In this document: positions 24,801-36,800 of the stretch, in pieces
How the letters are laid out: each line of letters starts with the position of its first letter
Position numbering within the stretch: the first letter of the stretch is position 1
NCBI GenBank assembly: GCA_014529385.2
Contig: CM043953.1
Location: 111,296,549 to 111,360,548, forward strand
From: Adiantum capillus-veneris
Lineage: Eukaryota; Streptophyta; Polypodiopsida; Polypodiales; Pteridaceae
Reading direction: 5' to 3'
Length of the DNA stretch: 64,000 bases
The notes under the pieces: model-generated
Told to the model about the DNA's origin: nothing
What the model saw: the letters and a program-made list of their open reading frames with translations, nothing else
The model's database searches: none
Translations under genes and position numbers: made by a program

Positions 24801-27800
24801 TCTCTTTTCACTCATTGAGACCGGACAGTGCACTTAGCGGCCGGCCAATCGACGTGAGGTGGGAAAAAGCAACCTTGGTGTGAGCGCAAGGCCGCCAAGG
24901 GGTGCGCCCACAGAAAAGGGTAGAACTCGGGTGAAGAGAAGATCCTTCTCCAACGCGATTTGCAAGCGAAAGAAAACCTCAAGAACCTCAAGATCCTCAA
25001 GACCCCAAGATTCTCACGAATCAAGGACCTCAATAACCTCAAGAACCTCAAGAACCCTAGATTCTCACGAATCAAGGACCTCAAGAACCTCAAGAACCTC
25101 AAGAACCAAGTGCCTCGCGAGCTCAAGGCCCCAAGATCATAGTGCATGGTCGCCACCCGAAGCGGCATGGATACTTTGCCTTCAGGTGATGAGCATGAGA
25201 GAGGCAACGAAGGATTCTCCCCACCAGGAGGTTTTTCCAACCCTCCCCTTCGCCATCTACGCCAGACCCTATGGAGGCAATGATGAAGCAAATGATAGCC
25301 ATGATGGATCGACAGGACGTCAAGCGCCTTGCTCAGGAGCGTGAGCACACTGCTCTTGCCGCAAAACAAGAGAAAAATTGACTTGCTTTCGAACGCGAGC
25401 GCGATGAACGCGAGGCTCAAAGGGAGATTCGTCATCAAGAGTTTATTTCCCACATCCTAGCCTCGAAGACCGAACCACCCAAAGATCGTGGAAGTTCGTC
25501 AAGTGGCGCAAGCCACGACACGGATTCCAACCATCTAATTACAGAAAAATTGACTTTCAGTAAGTATGACGGTAAGATGGATGCTACAGTTATTCATTCT
25601 TGGTTGCATCAATTTAATGCTTATTTTGCGACAACTAAGAAGACAAGAAACAGCAAAGTTTTGACGGCAGCTATGTACCTTGCCGGTGATGCCATTAATT
25701 GGTACCACGCATGGCAAGAGGCACAGCTAGCCACGCACCTAGAGGCAGCCGACGATTTCACGCTCCTCTCTTTAAGGTGGGCTGATTTCCAAGACAAGCT
25801 CAAGGCGCGGTTTATGCCACCTCAGTACCTAGCACGGTTGAAAGACGATTGGCGCGCTCTCAAGCAAAATGGTATGCCGGTTATGTCTTTTTCTAATCGT
25901 GTTTTACCGCTAGGTACCCAATTACGCATATCGGATGATGAACGCAAAGAGGCTTTTCTCTTTGGATTGGACGAGTATATCAAGTACGATGTCGAGGTAT
26001 TCGATCCAATCGATCTCAACAAGGCGGTAGCGATTGCTCTCGCACAGGAGATGAAGCACAACAAGGGAAATCCTAAGGAGAACAAGACTTCCACAAGTAC
26101 CTCGCAGACTCCTCAGAACGGTAAGAACGGTAAGAATGATAACTCTTCTAACCAATCTACCAACAGTATCTCATCAAAGAATTCTTCCAATGAATCTAAG
26201 GATAAGGCTAACACAACTGCTAAACCTAAGCTTACTCCAGAAGATAAGATAGCAGAAAGAATTGTAGGAGGATACATCACTTCGGAAGAACAAAGCACTT
26301 ATTCTAAAGAAGGTCGTTGTTTTCATTGTCACATTAAGGGTCACATAAAAAGAACATGTCCTAAGCTTGAATCGAATGAATCTAAAGAACCCACAGCACC
26401 CACTACATCTGTCAATGCAATGAATGATAACACGATTGTGCCCAAAGTTTCTCAGGACCCTCTCATTGATGATTCTCATTAAATGTTATGGTCGTACGTC
26501 GGGGCACCGTTTTGTCATATTGTTTGACCCAGGTAGTATGCATGATGTGATCAGCCCCTCTCTTGTTGAGAGAGCCCGCCTCGAAGTTAGTCCGAGATCT
26601 CCTATCGAGGTCTCTGGCTTTCGTCCTGGTATGGACGCTCTCATCACGAAGGAGTGCCTTGATGTGTTGTTTGCAATTCAACAGACTGCCTTCACTAGAA
26701 GATTTGTTGTTTCTCCTCTCTCAGGATGTGATATGATTTTAGGCATGAAATAGTTTCGTGAAATCAACCCTCTCGTTGATTGGGAGGCTAGCACTTTAAC
26801 TCTCAATGCCAAAAGTGATTCTCCTACTGTCTTTCATGGAGTGGATACTTCTCCTTCTCCATCTCTCATTGCTAATATGCAGGACAAGATTGAAAGGATT
26901 CGGGAAAAGGAGACTCTCTTAGTCTCTTCTTCTTCATCGCATGATACACAGGAATTGCGTGATGAGCAGCATGATTAATTGAATGATAATGACTTGTATG
27001 ATGAATGATATTGCTAAGCATGATGATTTGCATGATCAAGATGTCATTTCTCACAAGCATGATGAGTTGCATGAAGATGATGTGATTGTTCACAAGGATG
27101 ATGTGTTAGTGGATGCTTTTCCTAGCAAAGCTAACCTCGATGTAGATTCAATCAATCACGAAGATCCGATCTTGGCTTTCGAGTCGAGGTCCAAAGAACC
27201 CCCACAGGACGATTCGATCATTCAAGAAGAACCGATCTTGGCTCTCGAGCCTTGGTCCAAAGAACTCTCACAGGAAATATTGTGTGTTCGCATGATTGAT
27301 ACGCACGCATGGTTCAAGTGTTTCATTCGTGAAGGTTTCCTGTATTTTAGTCAGCATCGTTATGTGATCCCTTTTCCTAGGCATGACATATTGTATGTTG
27401 AGCACCTTTCTCTCATGGATGAGCACGAATGTATGCGGATTTTTCGTGAAAAGCAAAGTATGTATGTAAGGAAGTCACATTCCATGTCTCTTCCTTGGCA
27501 TGACACAGCTGTTGACAGCGCACATGATAGTATGAGCACCAAGCATGGGCATTTCCATTGTGATTTGCCACAGTTAATTGATTTCGATCGTACATAAAAG
27601 ATTCGACCGCATTGTTTGTATGTGTTTGATGAACGGGTTGTCACTCCGTCTCTATGTTCATCTTTTTGCATACAGAGTCTTTAGAGAAGACAATATTTTT
27701 TTCCTTCACTTTACATGGAATGGGTATGTTCATGATTTTGTGTTGGAGATTGTTTCAGGAATTTTCAGCCATGGAGATTCTTGAAGATGGAAGAAGCACG

Positions 27801-30800
27801 ACTCTAGACGAAGTTGAAGCAAGAAAGGAGATTCAGAAGACTTTGTGTCGCTTTCGGCGCGGCCCAAAGAAGCAAGCGTTGCAGACCTTTATGAAGTTCA
27901 AGTACCGCTCGACCCACACATCAAAGTGGGCCGGCGAAGAGTCCCTTCCAGGATTCCGGATGCTGTTGGCGATCTCCCTCGACGCCATACAGTTCGGTAC
28001 TAGTACCTCACTTTGAAAAGGAGGGGATGTCACGTGACACATCCCAACCCTATGTGTCCGTGGACAAGCTACACCACAGCGGGGTTCCCGTCAGCCAAGT
28101 CAAGTCTAGATTAGCAGTGATCTGGCACTTTGTGAGTCTATTCGTAGACCGTGCATGTCCAGTCACTTAGCATAGATGCATATCCTCCGGTTGCACACAG
28201 CATGATCATCGCAATTCCCATCAGAATCCATTTGCATCAGTTAGGGGAATTTTCCAGTGCATTTAGCCTATTTTCCTGTTTATTGGGATTTTCACTTATT
28301 ATTTTTAAGTGACTTTCCTACAAAAGTAGGTATGGCAATTTTGCGAAGTTTCTATATAAGCAAACCCAAGTTAGCACTAAATGACAGAAGAGGCAGCAGG
28401 AGCTTCCCGCTCAACAGGCAACTTCTCAGCAGTACCCCCCCTTATGACCCATCGCCATCCACCTCCCATGCCTGGCGTTTCCTCCCACAGTCCCTAGATC
28501 CAGCATCGCCAACAACCAACCTTGCCTTGCATTTTTGCCACATGCAGATCAGCCCCATCATAGCAAGTCACTTCAGCGTTTTCTCATCAAGCACTAACGC
28601 TAGACCTTGCTGCCCATCCCAGCGTTTTTGCCAGCAGATCATCAGCGATTTCAGCCCTCTAGACCAGCTGTTTTCAGCAGGTGCAGATCTGCCCTAAAAC
28701 GCAGCTCAGCAGGTACAAAGCATCAGCGTTTTCATCTGCAGCATAAACCCCGAAGGAAGAGATCATTTTCAGCCATAACCACAACAAGAAAACAGTCGTT
28801 TTCAGCCTCGATACAGCCACTGAATTCAGCGATTAGAAGATCTCAGATTTCAGCCATCGCCGTCGTCATCGTGGTCGTCGTCACCGTCGTCGTCGTCGTC
28901 ATAGACCAAGTTGCGTAGTCCATTGCATACGCATTGTACACCTTTGTGCAATCAAAGAATAGACCACTCTCGCCGACGAGAGTGGGGCCTTCGGAGGAGG
29001 GTTTTACAACCTCTCGGGTGTCGTATCTCTTCTCTCTCCTTCTCTCAGTCTCATTCACTTTCACGCACAATATCCACTCACTTTGTTCGTGACCACAACA
29101 CTCTACAAGACGGAAAGCTCTCTCTTTCCATAAGAACTAAAAGGAACCTTGAGCAATAAGGATCACTAATCTTGAGAAAATACAACATTCATTCCGCTGC
29201 ACCAAACAATAACACAAACACCCCTTCTAGCATGGGTTCGGTGTTGCTTAGCTCTTTGTGTTTAATAATGGTTCCTTCCTTGATTAGGGTAGAAAGAAGG
29301 AAATATTTTATTAACGTCTTCATAAGGCGGAGCTCAGCCTACGAGACAAATCAATGTACATAGGTGATATATCCTCTGTCAGCTCAAAAAAGGAAAAGCT
29401 GAACTGAAATGAAATGCTATAGCTAAATTTAAATAATAAAATGGCGATCTGGGGTGTACAATGAGTGGTGACTATGACGGTGGAAGGAGGGACGATGGAG
29501 TTGTACCCACGGTTGACACATACGGTCACGTACGACGAGTACATGTACGAAGACGTGCGGTACTAATCGAACTAAAAAAAATTAGACTTATGTTGACGTA
29601 ATGTACGATGCAAAAAAAAATTCATGTCTTATACACTACAAGAGAGACTAAACCAAGAAGTTTTCAAACTCAAAAGTTAGAACATGATAGATCATATGAG
29701 TCATGACATAGACCTTAGTACTTAGTACTAAGTACTTGCAACTTAAATCTTACAAGTTAAAACATGAAAAATCTATCCATGGACATTGTAAACGGCAATG
29801 TCCGAAAAAAGAAGAATCATGATCTCTGGCGGCCATAGTAGATCCGCTACCCGAGCCTCGCCGCACATAGGTCATGGTTGTTTGAGCCAATGCAGCCATT
29901 GGGCTCTTGGTCAAATGCAGTCGAAATTGCGAAACTATCCCACCCCTGTATTATAATTATTAAAAAAACGGGCGACTCATGTACGGAACGTACGAATCGT
30001 CCGTACGCCGTACGAGGACAACTCTAGTTGTACCAATAGGGGCTCAGAATGTAGGACTATATGCAAAGGGTATACAAGTCTCATATGCACTTGAGCTAGC
30101 TCCATCCTATACAATACTGAAGGTGTAGTATAGTATACATCAAAGGTAGGGTTGTCAACAACTCCTTGAAGAATGTATTGGTCTCATCTAAGCTAAGCCA
30201 GGCACTGCAATCTCCCAGTGGAACTAGTCTCTGTCATCTCTCGCTAGTACAGGCGAGGTGTCCAAAATCCATGAACTCTTTGTTTCCTGCTGGCTTTGAG
30301 TGTCTTTGCTCTCTGGAGGGTAACTCCTTTTGTGTGGGTGTCCGATGTGTCGTGGATCTCTGAAAAAATGTGAAGTGACTGTAGCCCTGCTACAGGTTGC
30401 CCGCCACAAGACCGCTCACCGTCTTGGTGAGAGGAATACTAAAAAAACTGTGACGGAAAACCACTAGCTACTGCATCCGTACATCTTTCTTGATTGCAAT
30501 CGCCTTAAGCTTGTAACTAAGCAAGAACCACTAGCTACTGCATCCATACATCTTTTCTTGATTGCAATCGCCTTAAGCTTGTAACTAAGCAGGAACCAGT
30601 ATGTATGATTGCATAGCCTGGTCCATGCTTGCAGTTGCCATACTTTTTTGCAACAACACTCTTCTCGAAAAGATGGATTACCATAAGCCCGAGTAACACA
30701 GCAAATAGGGTTAAGCTCCATCATGATGGTAGAATGAAAGGGCCTTCACAACAAGCAGGATGGCAACCAAGTGAATGGAGCCGATCATGCAGGGTGGGGA

Positions 30801-33800
30801 AAACTTGCTGAACCTGAGAGGGGTGGGGAGGGCTAGATAGGGGCGGGGGGAGGGGGAGTGGGTAGGGGCGAGGGTGGGAAGGGCTAGATAGGGGCGAGGG
30901 GGAGGGGGAGTGGGTAGGGGCGAGGGTGGAAAGGGCTAGATAGGGGCGAGGGGGGGGGGAGAGGGTGGGTAGGGGCGAGAGGGAAGGGCTAGATAGGGGC
31001 GAGAGGCGGTGAGGGGGTGGGTAGGGGCGAGGGGGGGTGAGGGGGTGGGTAGGGGCGAGAGGGGGTGGGTAGGGGCGAGGGGAAGGGAGAGGGTGGGTAG
31101 GGGCGAGAGGGGGTGGGTAGGGGCGAGGGGAAGGGAGAGGGTGGGTAGGGGCGAGTAGGGATAGGGTAGGGGCGAGGGGGGGTGGGTAGGGGCGAGTAGG
31201 GTTAGGGTAGGGGCGAGGGTATGTGAGGGGGTGGGTAGGGACGAGGGTGTGTTGGTAAGGGCGAGGAAGGTCAGAGCATTATGAAAGTGCAGGTTGAGGA
31301 CAGAACCAACTATTCTCAGCAAGACAACGAGCAGTAGGGAATTCATCCAGCACATCAAGCAGGACCTGCTCTGTGAAGGGAGTTGGCTAGACACAGAGGT
31401 TAGCTTCGTTCTGGTTGGAGAAGCAGACACCAATGGGGCTGATGTTTGAAGGGGGTTGAACTCCTGTAGGGGAGATTTCTTTTTGCTTATATACTTTTTC
31501 CTCGGCTTTCCAAATTCAACGGCTTTTATCAAGAGGGCTTTCACCGAGAGCGCATCAGGAGTATCTTCTGTGACCTTCAACTCTTGAGCTGGCTCATGTG
31601 GCTCATAAGGTTTAGTTACCTTGGAAACATTGGAAGAGGGTGTACCTTCAAGCAAAGAGTGAATTGAAACTCCAAAACGGGGCATAGATTTGGTAGCATC
31701 CAACCATTCCAACAGATCCTCATCTGACCCGTCAGGTGGAGTAGGTTGTTCCAATTCGAGGCTAGTTGCTAAGGACAAAGAACTATGTTGCACCACGGGA
31801 TCCATACCACCTTCTAAGAGAATGGGTTGCATCGAGGAGCCAGAATTATGTATCCACATTGCATCATTTCCCCAATCGTGGAGTGCTTTAGTGTGTCGCA
31901 GCCATGGTCTTCCAATAAGCAAGGGAAATCCGCCCTCAACCCGGGGAAGACGAACCACCACAAAATCCAAGTTAAAAGTAAAGTCTGTACCTGCAGAGGC
32001 ACATTATCCACTATGCCCACTAGGTAGACTGTCCGCTGGTCGGCCAATGTAACTGTGAAGGGAGCAGGGCGAGTAGGCTGTAGACCTAGAGCTAGCATAG
32101 TGAACTCGGGCATCAGGTTGATGCCAGATCCACCATCCACTATCACTCCTGAGAATTGCCGACCTAAAACGGACACTGTCAGGCGAGGGCTTCTATAATC
32201 AGTGAGTGGAGCAGCAGGATTGGATATCATATAGGACTCTGACTGTCGCACTGGGAGGTGCCCGCCATTAGGACCTGCTCCAGGGTAAAGTGACTGAATA
32301 ACTGCAAGGGTGTCACTTCTGAAACTCGCATCTAGTCGAAGCATGTCATAGAGGGACACTTGTTGGAAAGTGTTCTTCAAGACTGTCTCTGCTGTATGCT
32401 TCTCTTTTTCTACCTGTTGTTGTTCCTCTGGTACTTTGATCTTTTGTAAGTCAGCAACTGCTTCTAAGAAAGCCCCATCAATATCGGAGATCATAGTAAA
32501 AGATCCTTTCTTAGCACTAGGGGATGGCATGTCAGCTGCTGGAGGAGGTGTAGGCATTGGGGAGGAAAGGGTTGTACCTGCTGGACGATTGAGGCCGAGG
32601 GCTGCCCCCTGAGCTCGTGTGAGGACACCAGCTGGCTCCTCTACCAGTTGCAACTTGTCTTGAGAGGCAATCATATGGGCAGAAAGGGGTGGCTTGGGGT
32701 TGGTACTAACTGCTATCAAATTGATCTTGGGAAAGGTGAATTCAAGTTGGCTCTGACTTGGGCTCGCAGAGGTAGAGGCGCGTTGTTTTGGACAATCCTT
32801 AGTGTAGTGATCCTGAGCCTCAGGGCAAAGTTGGCACGGAGAAGAGCCTTCTGGCAGAGGGCATTTGCTTTGATAATGCCCATACTCTCCGCATCTGTAG
32901 CAAAGTATGGGCCGATTGGAGGGACGAAACGGGGGACGAGGTGGTTGCTGCATGGAGTTGGAGGCTGAAGTGTAGAAGCTCTGAGGGGTTGAGGTGGCAT
33001 TAGCATTATAAAAACTTTGAGTCGGGAAAGTACTAGACATACCTTGGACAGCAGGGGTATTGAGCAAAGGTGGCATGTAGTTGGGATGGCCGTAGTGGGA
33101 AACCATGTTGGATGATGGTGCTAACCCTTGTTGGAGAGAAGGACCAAGACTTTGCTGTATTTTGTGCAATCCCTTTAGGTAGTAACAATCCTTGTCCTCA
33201 TGTCCAGATTTTTCACAGAAGTGGCAGTAAACCCGAAGGGGGCATTCCTGCGGAGGGTGCCCTGGAGAGCGGCATGAGCTACACCAAACCGTAGCCTTAG
33301 TCTCTTGCTGACACTTGAGCTCTTCTAGCTCGCGCTTAATCTGTTCCAATGCCTCATGATTTGGAGGCTTCTCTTGTCTAAGAGAGAAAGACCTCTCCTC
33401 TTGAAGAGCTCGCTGTAACTTTAGGGCTTCCAGTTCCCTGCGTAAAGAAGTTAAAGGATCAACAGGACTACCTTCCGAGAACACAGAGGGAGTTTCTATG
33501 TGAGGAGAGTTGTTGAACAGCTTCCTAGCCCCCTCTATCCTAGTAGCAGCTGCGATGAACTCCTCGAGAGTGGCGTCGGGTCGGAGACTCTCTCGGAGTT
33601 TTTGTTGAGAAGTTTTGGGAAGCGCCTTCTCCACCCACTTTTTAACCATGAATTCACCGGGTTGTTGGGGGAGCTTGGCCACCAGCCACTTAGTTTTAGT
33701 CATAAGCTCTGCAAAAGTCTCCTCAAGCTTGAGCACCATGTTGGCCAACTCATCCAACACCTTCTCCTCGTAGTCACCCGGCCTGAAAGCTGCACAGAAC

Positions 33801-36800
33801 TGTTGTCTTAAGGCTGCCCAAGTTGCAAAATGGTTCTCTGCAAATTGACTGTACCATTTATCTGCTAGGCAATCCAGGGTGGATGGGAATAGTACCAAAT
33901 AAGCATCTTCTCTGTTCAGACCACGTCCCCTACAGAGAGATACAAATCTTCTTGCATGGTCGTCAGCATCTTCTGAAGAAAGCCCTTTGAAGGTAGGGAA
34001 CTTGATGTTTACCTTGGCCAAAACACTAGCTAGTGGCTCCATGATTCCTTGCTGAGCCTGTTGCTCTATAGCTTGCTGTATCAGAATAGGAGAGAGCTTT
34101 ACTGGAGAAGGTGATCGGGAAGATGGGGAACCTGATGAAGGAATGGGTGATGTGGTATGTGGAGGTATAGGTGATGAGGTTGAAGGATTTCTACAAGGTG
34201 TCAAAGGTCGTCTTCTATGATAGTACTTCAGAGGGCTCAGTAGTGCGTTTTGACGCTCGACTGACCTCCTTGTATGTGTCATGCAGTGACCACCAGTCCA
34301 ACCAAGCTTGGGGCAAGAAAACTTGTGACAGGTCTAGACTCCACCAGACCAGACCAGGTAAGTGACTAGACCCGGCTGGACCAAGGACGAGACAAGGCAC
34401 GAGGAGGACTAGACCAGGGTCGAGGAGGTCTAGACCAGGGACGAGGACAGGTTGGACCACGGCAGGAGAGGACTAGACCAGTTGGACCAGGCGAGAGGGG
34501 ACTAGACCAGTTGGACTAGGCGAGAGGAGAACAGTGCAAGGCAAGGTTGGCGAAGGTAGGCGAAGCTAGATAAACCTAACTAGCTTCAAGATTTGCACCT
34601 CACAGAGTGAGATTTCAATTGAGGTCCCACCGTGATCGCCAAAATGAGAGCACCTATAGCGCGGATAATGTGTCGTGCTCTCTCCAGTGTGGGTGCCCCT
34701 CAGTGCAATGTGCGTGACAATCTCACTCAAACAAATGAAAACTCTCTCAAACAGAATGAAACACAGAAACAATGGATAACAACAGAGACACAACAGTGGA
34801 CCAGAACATGTGGACTCGACTAGCTCAAACAACCATGTACAGACTCTGGCGTGGCAGCGCACTCAGCTCCAGCCCAGGACTCACTGGTACAAATGGGATG
34901 TCGAGGCTCAGATGTGCAGGGATGGTGAAGCAGTGCTCCGTGTAAGACTCCTTACCTCCCGAACGATGCTGGACCAAAGGTGAAGAAGAAGATGATGATC
35001 ACCAACCGCTACTACTCATATGTACCACCGTAAAGAGCCACCAACGGCTCATAATGTCAGCCATGTGGTGACCTGGCCACGAGGTCCACTAGACCACTGT
35101 CGGTCGTAGGTAGGTACCCTACCACGTGTCACTCCCAGACCAAGGTCCGTCCAGTGTGAACCAGTCCCAGTGTAACCCACTATCCAACTATGTCCTGTGA
35201 AGTGACTGTAGCCCTGCTACAGGTTGCCGATGTGTCGTGGATCTCTGAAAAAATGTGGTGCTCTGTGTTTCACGCCCCTCACCTATTATTGTCTAGAATG
35301 TATTATTGACTGTAGCCCTCCTTTTGTGTGGGTGTCCGATGTGTCGTGGATCTCTGAAAAAATGTGGTGCTCTGTGTTTGACGCCCCTCACCTATTATTG
35401 TCTAGAATGTATTTTCTCACATGCACATGGCTCTGTGTACCGTGTGAACATGCTTCATTGTAGCGCGGATAATGTGTCGTGCTCTCTCCAGTGTGGGTGC
35501 CCCTCAGTGCAATGTGCATGACAATCTCACTCAAACAAATGAAAACTCTCTCAAACAGAATGAAACACAGAAACAATGGATAACAACAGAGACACAACAG
35601 TGGACCAGAACATGTGGACTCGACTAGCTCAAACAACCATGTACAGACTCTGGCGTGGCAGCGCACTCAGCTCCAGCCCAGGACTCACTGGTACAAATGG
35701 GATGTCGAGGCTCAGATGTGCAGGGATGGTGAAGCAGTGCTCCGTGTAAGACTCCTTACCTCCCAAACGATGCTGGACCAAAGGTGAAGAAGATGATGAT
35801 CACCAACCGCTACTACTCATATGTACCACCGTAAAGAGCCACCAACGGCTCATAAATGTCAGCCATGTGGTGACCTGGCCACGAGGTCCACTAGACCACC
35901 GTCGGTCGTAGGTAGGTACCCTACCACGTGTCACTCCCAGACCAAGGTCCGTCCAGTGTGAACCAGTCCCAGTGTAACCCACTATCCAACTATGTCCTGT
36001 GAAGTGACTGTAGCCCTGCTACATTCATCAACTTCCAGAGCCAATTTTTTAGCTATCCCTAGATAAGAGTGTTTAGAATCCTAGGAGGTTAGAACTGTAG
36101 AGATCCAATTGAACTGCTGGGGAGAAATCGGAAAATTTTCCAAATCTTGCTCAATGATGAGTTGTGCTAGTAACTTAAAAATTAAATTAAAAAATTCAAT
36201 AATCAATACTTACCTTACCAGTTCATGTCCTTCCTCTAGTATCTCGAGGATATCCTTCACCAATTATCAAACTTACGAGCCATGTAAGAACTTGTCGTTT
36301 GCGTCTTTCCAACAGATCGAAAGTTTCCTTATCTGAAAATCTACTAACTCATTTTCGCCTCTCAACCTCGAGAAGAATAATCCTCCTAGAAATCTGTCAC
36401 GTGACACATCCAACCCTATGTGTCCGTGGACAAGCTACAGCATGATCAGGGTTCAATCAATCCAATCAGTCTAGATTTAGAAGTGATCTGGCACTTTTGT
36501 GAGTCTGTTCGCAGACCGTGCATGCCCAGACACTTAGTGTAGATGCGTATCCTATAGTTGCACACAGCATGATCATAAGCATTCCCATCAGAATCCATTA
36601 GAATCAGTTAGGGGAATTTTCCAGTGATTTTAGCCTATTTTAACTATTTTTGACATTTTTCACTTATTATTTTTAAGTGACTTTTGTTGGAAAGTAGGTA
36701 GGGCAAATTGAGTAAGTTTGTATATAAGCAAACCTAAACTAGAACTATTTGACAGAAGAGGCAAAAAGAGCCAAGCTTAGCAGGCAACTTCTTCAACAAG

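Larger units (their letters stand above)
23461..29208 (+). mobile_element. LTR retrotransposon, family A copy 2 (A2), gag-protease type
   Basis: 5' LTR 23461-24613, 3' LTR 28028-29208, both TGTCACRTGACA...AACA. The target duplication ATAAC is at 23456-23460 and 29209-29213. The primer-binding site TTGGTATCAGAGCTTTG starts at 24614, directly after the LTR, and fits initiator methionine tRNA priming. The purine tract AAAAGGAGGGGA is directly before 28028. The interior holds a leader minisatellite, a Ty3/Gypsy-type gag with one CCHC knuckle, a retropepsin-like segment, the His/Asp-rich region and a conserved tail. No reverse transcriptase, RNase H or integrase is present. The LTRs differ by only a few percent where I compared them. 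The coding part has a few breaks. It lies inside RBP intron 1 on the strand opposite to the gene. Confidence 0.94.
30371..35221 (-). mobile_element. Gypsy-like LTR element E, gag-protease only
   Basis: The 5' LTR is 34655-35221 (567 bp; ends TATAGC...GCTACA on the plus strand). The 3' LTR is reduced to about 24 bases at 30371-30394 (TGAAGTGACTGTAGCCCTGC and TACA). Between them, on the minus strand, are a leader with a minisatellite, a long open gag-protease frame (31814-34282), a second frame that continues the protease region (to about 31300) and a G-rich minisatellite. No reverse transcriptase, RNase H or integrase is visible. Apart from the lost 3' LTR, the gag-protease part looks whole. 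It lies in RBP intron 1, on the same strand as the gene. Confidence 0.82.

Noticed and set aside
30936-31450. Proline-rich LAPTHPLSPLPT protein segment
   Set aside because: It is the antisense reading of the G-rich minisatellite joined by chance to element E coding sequence.
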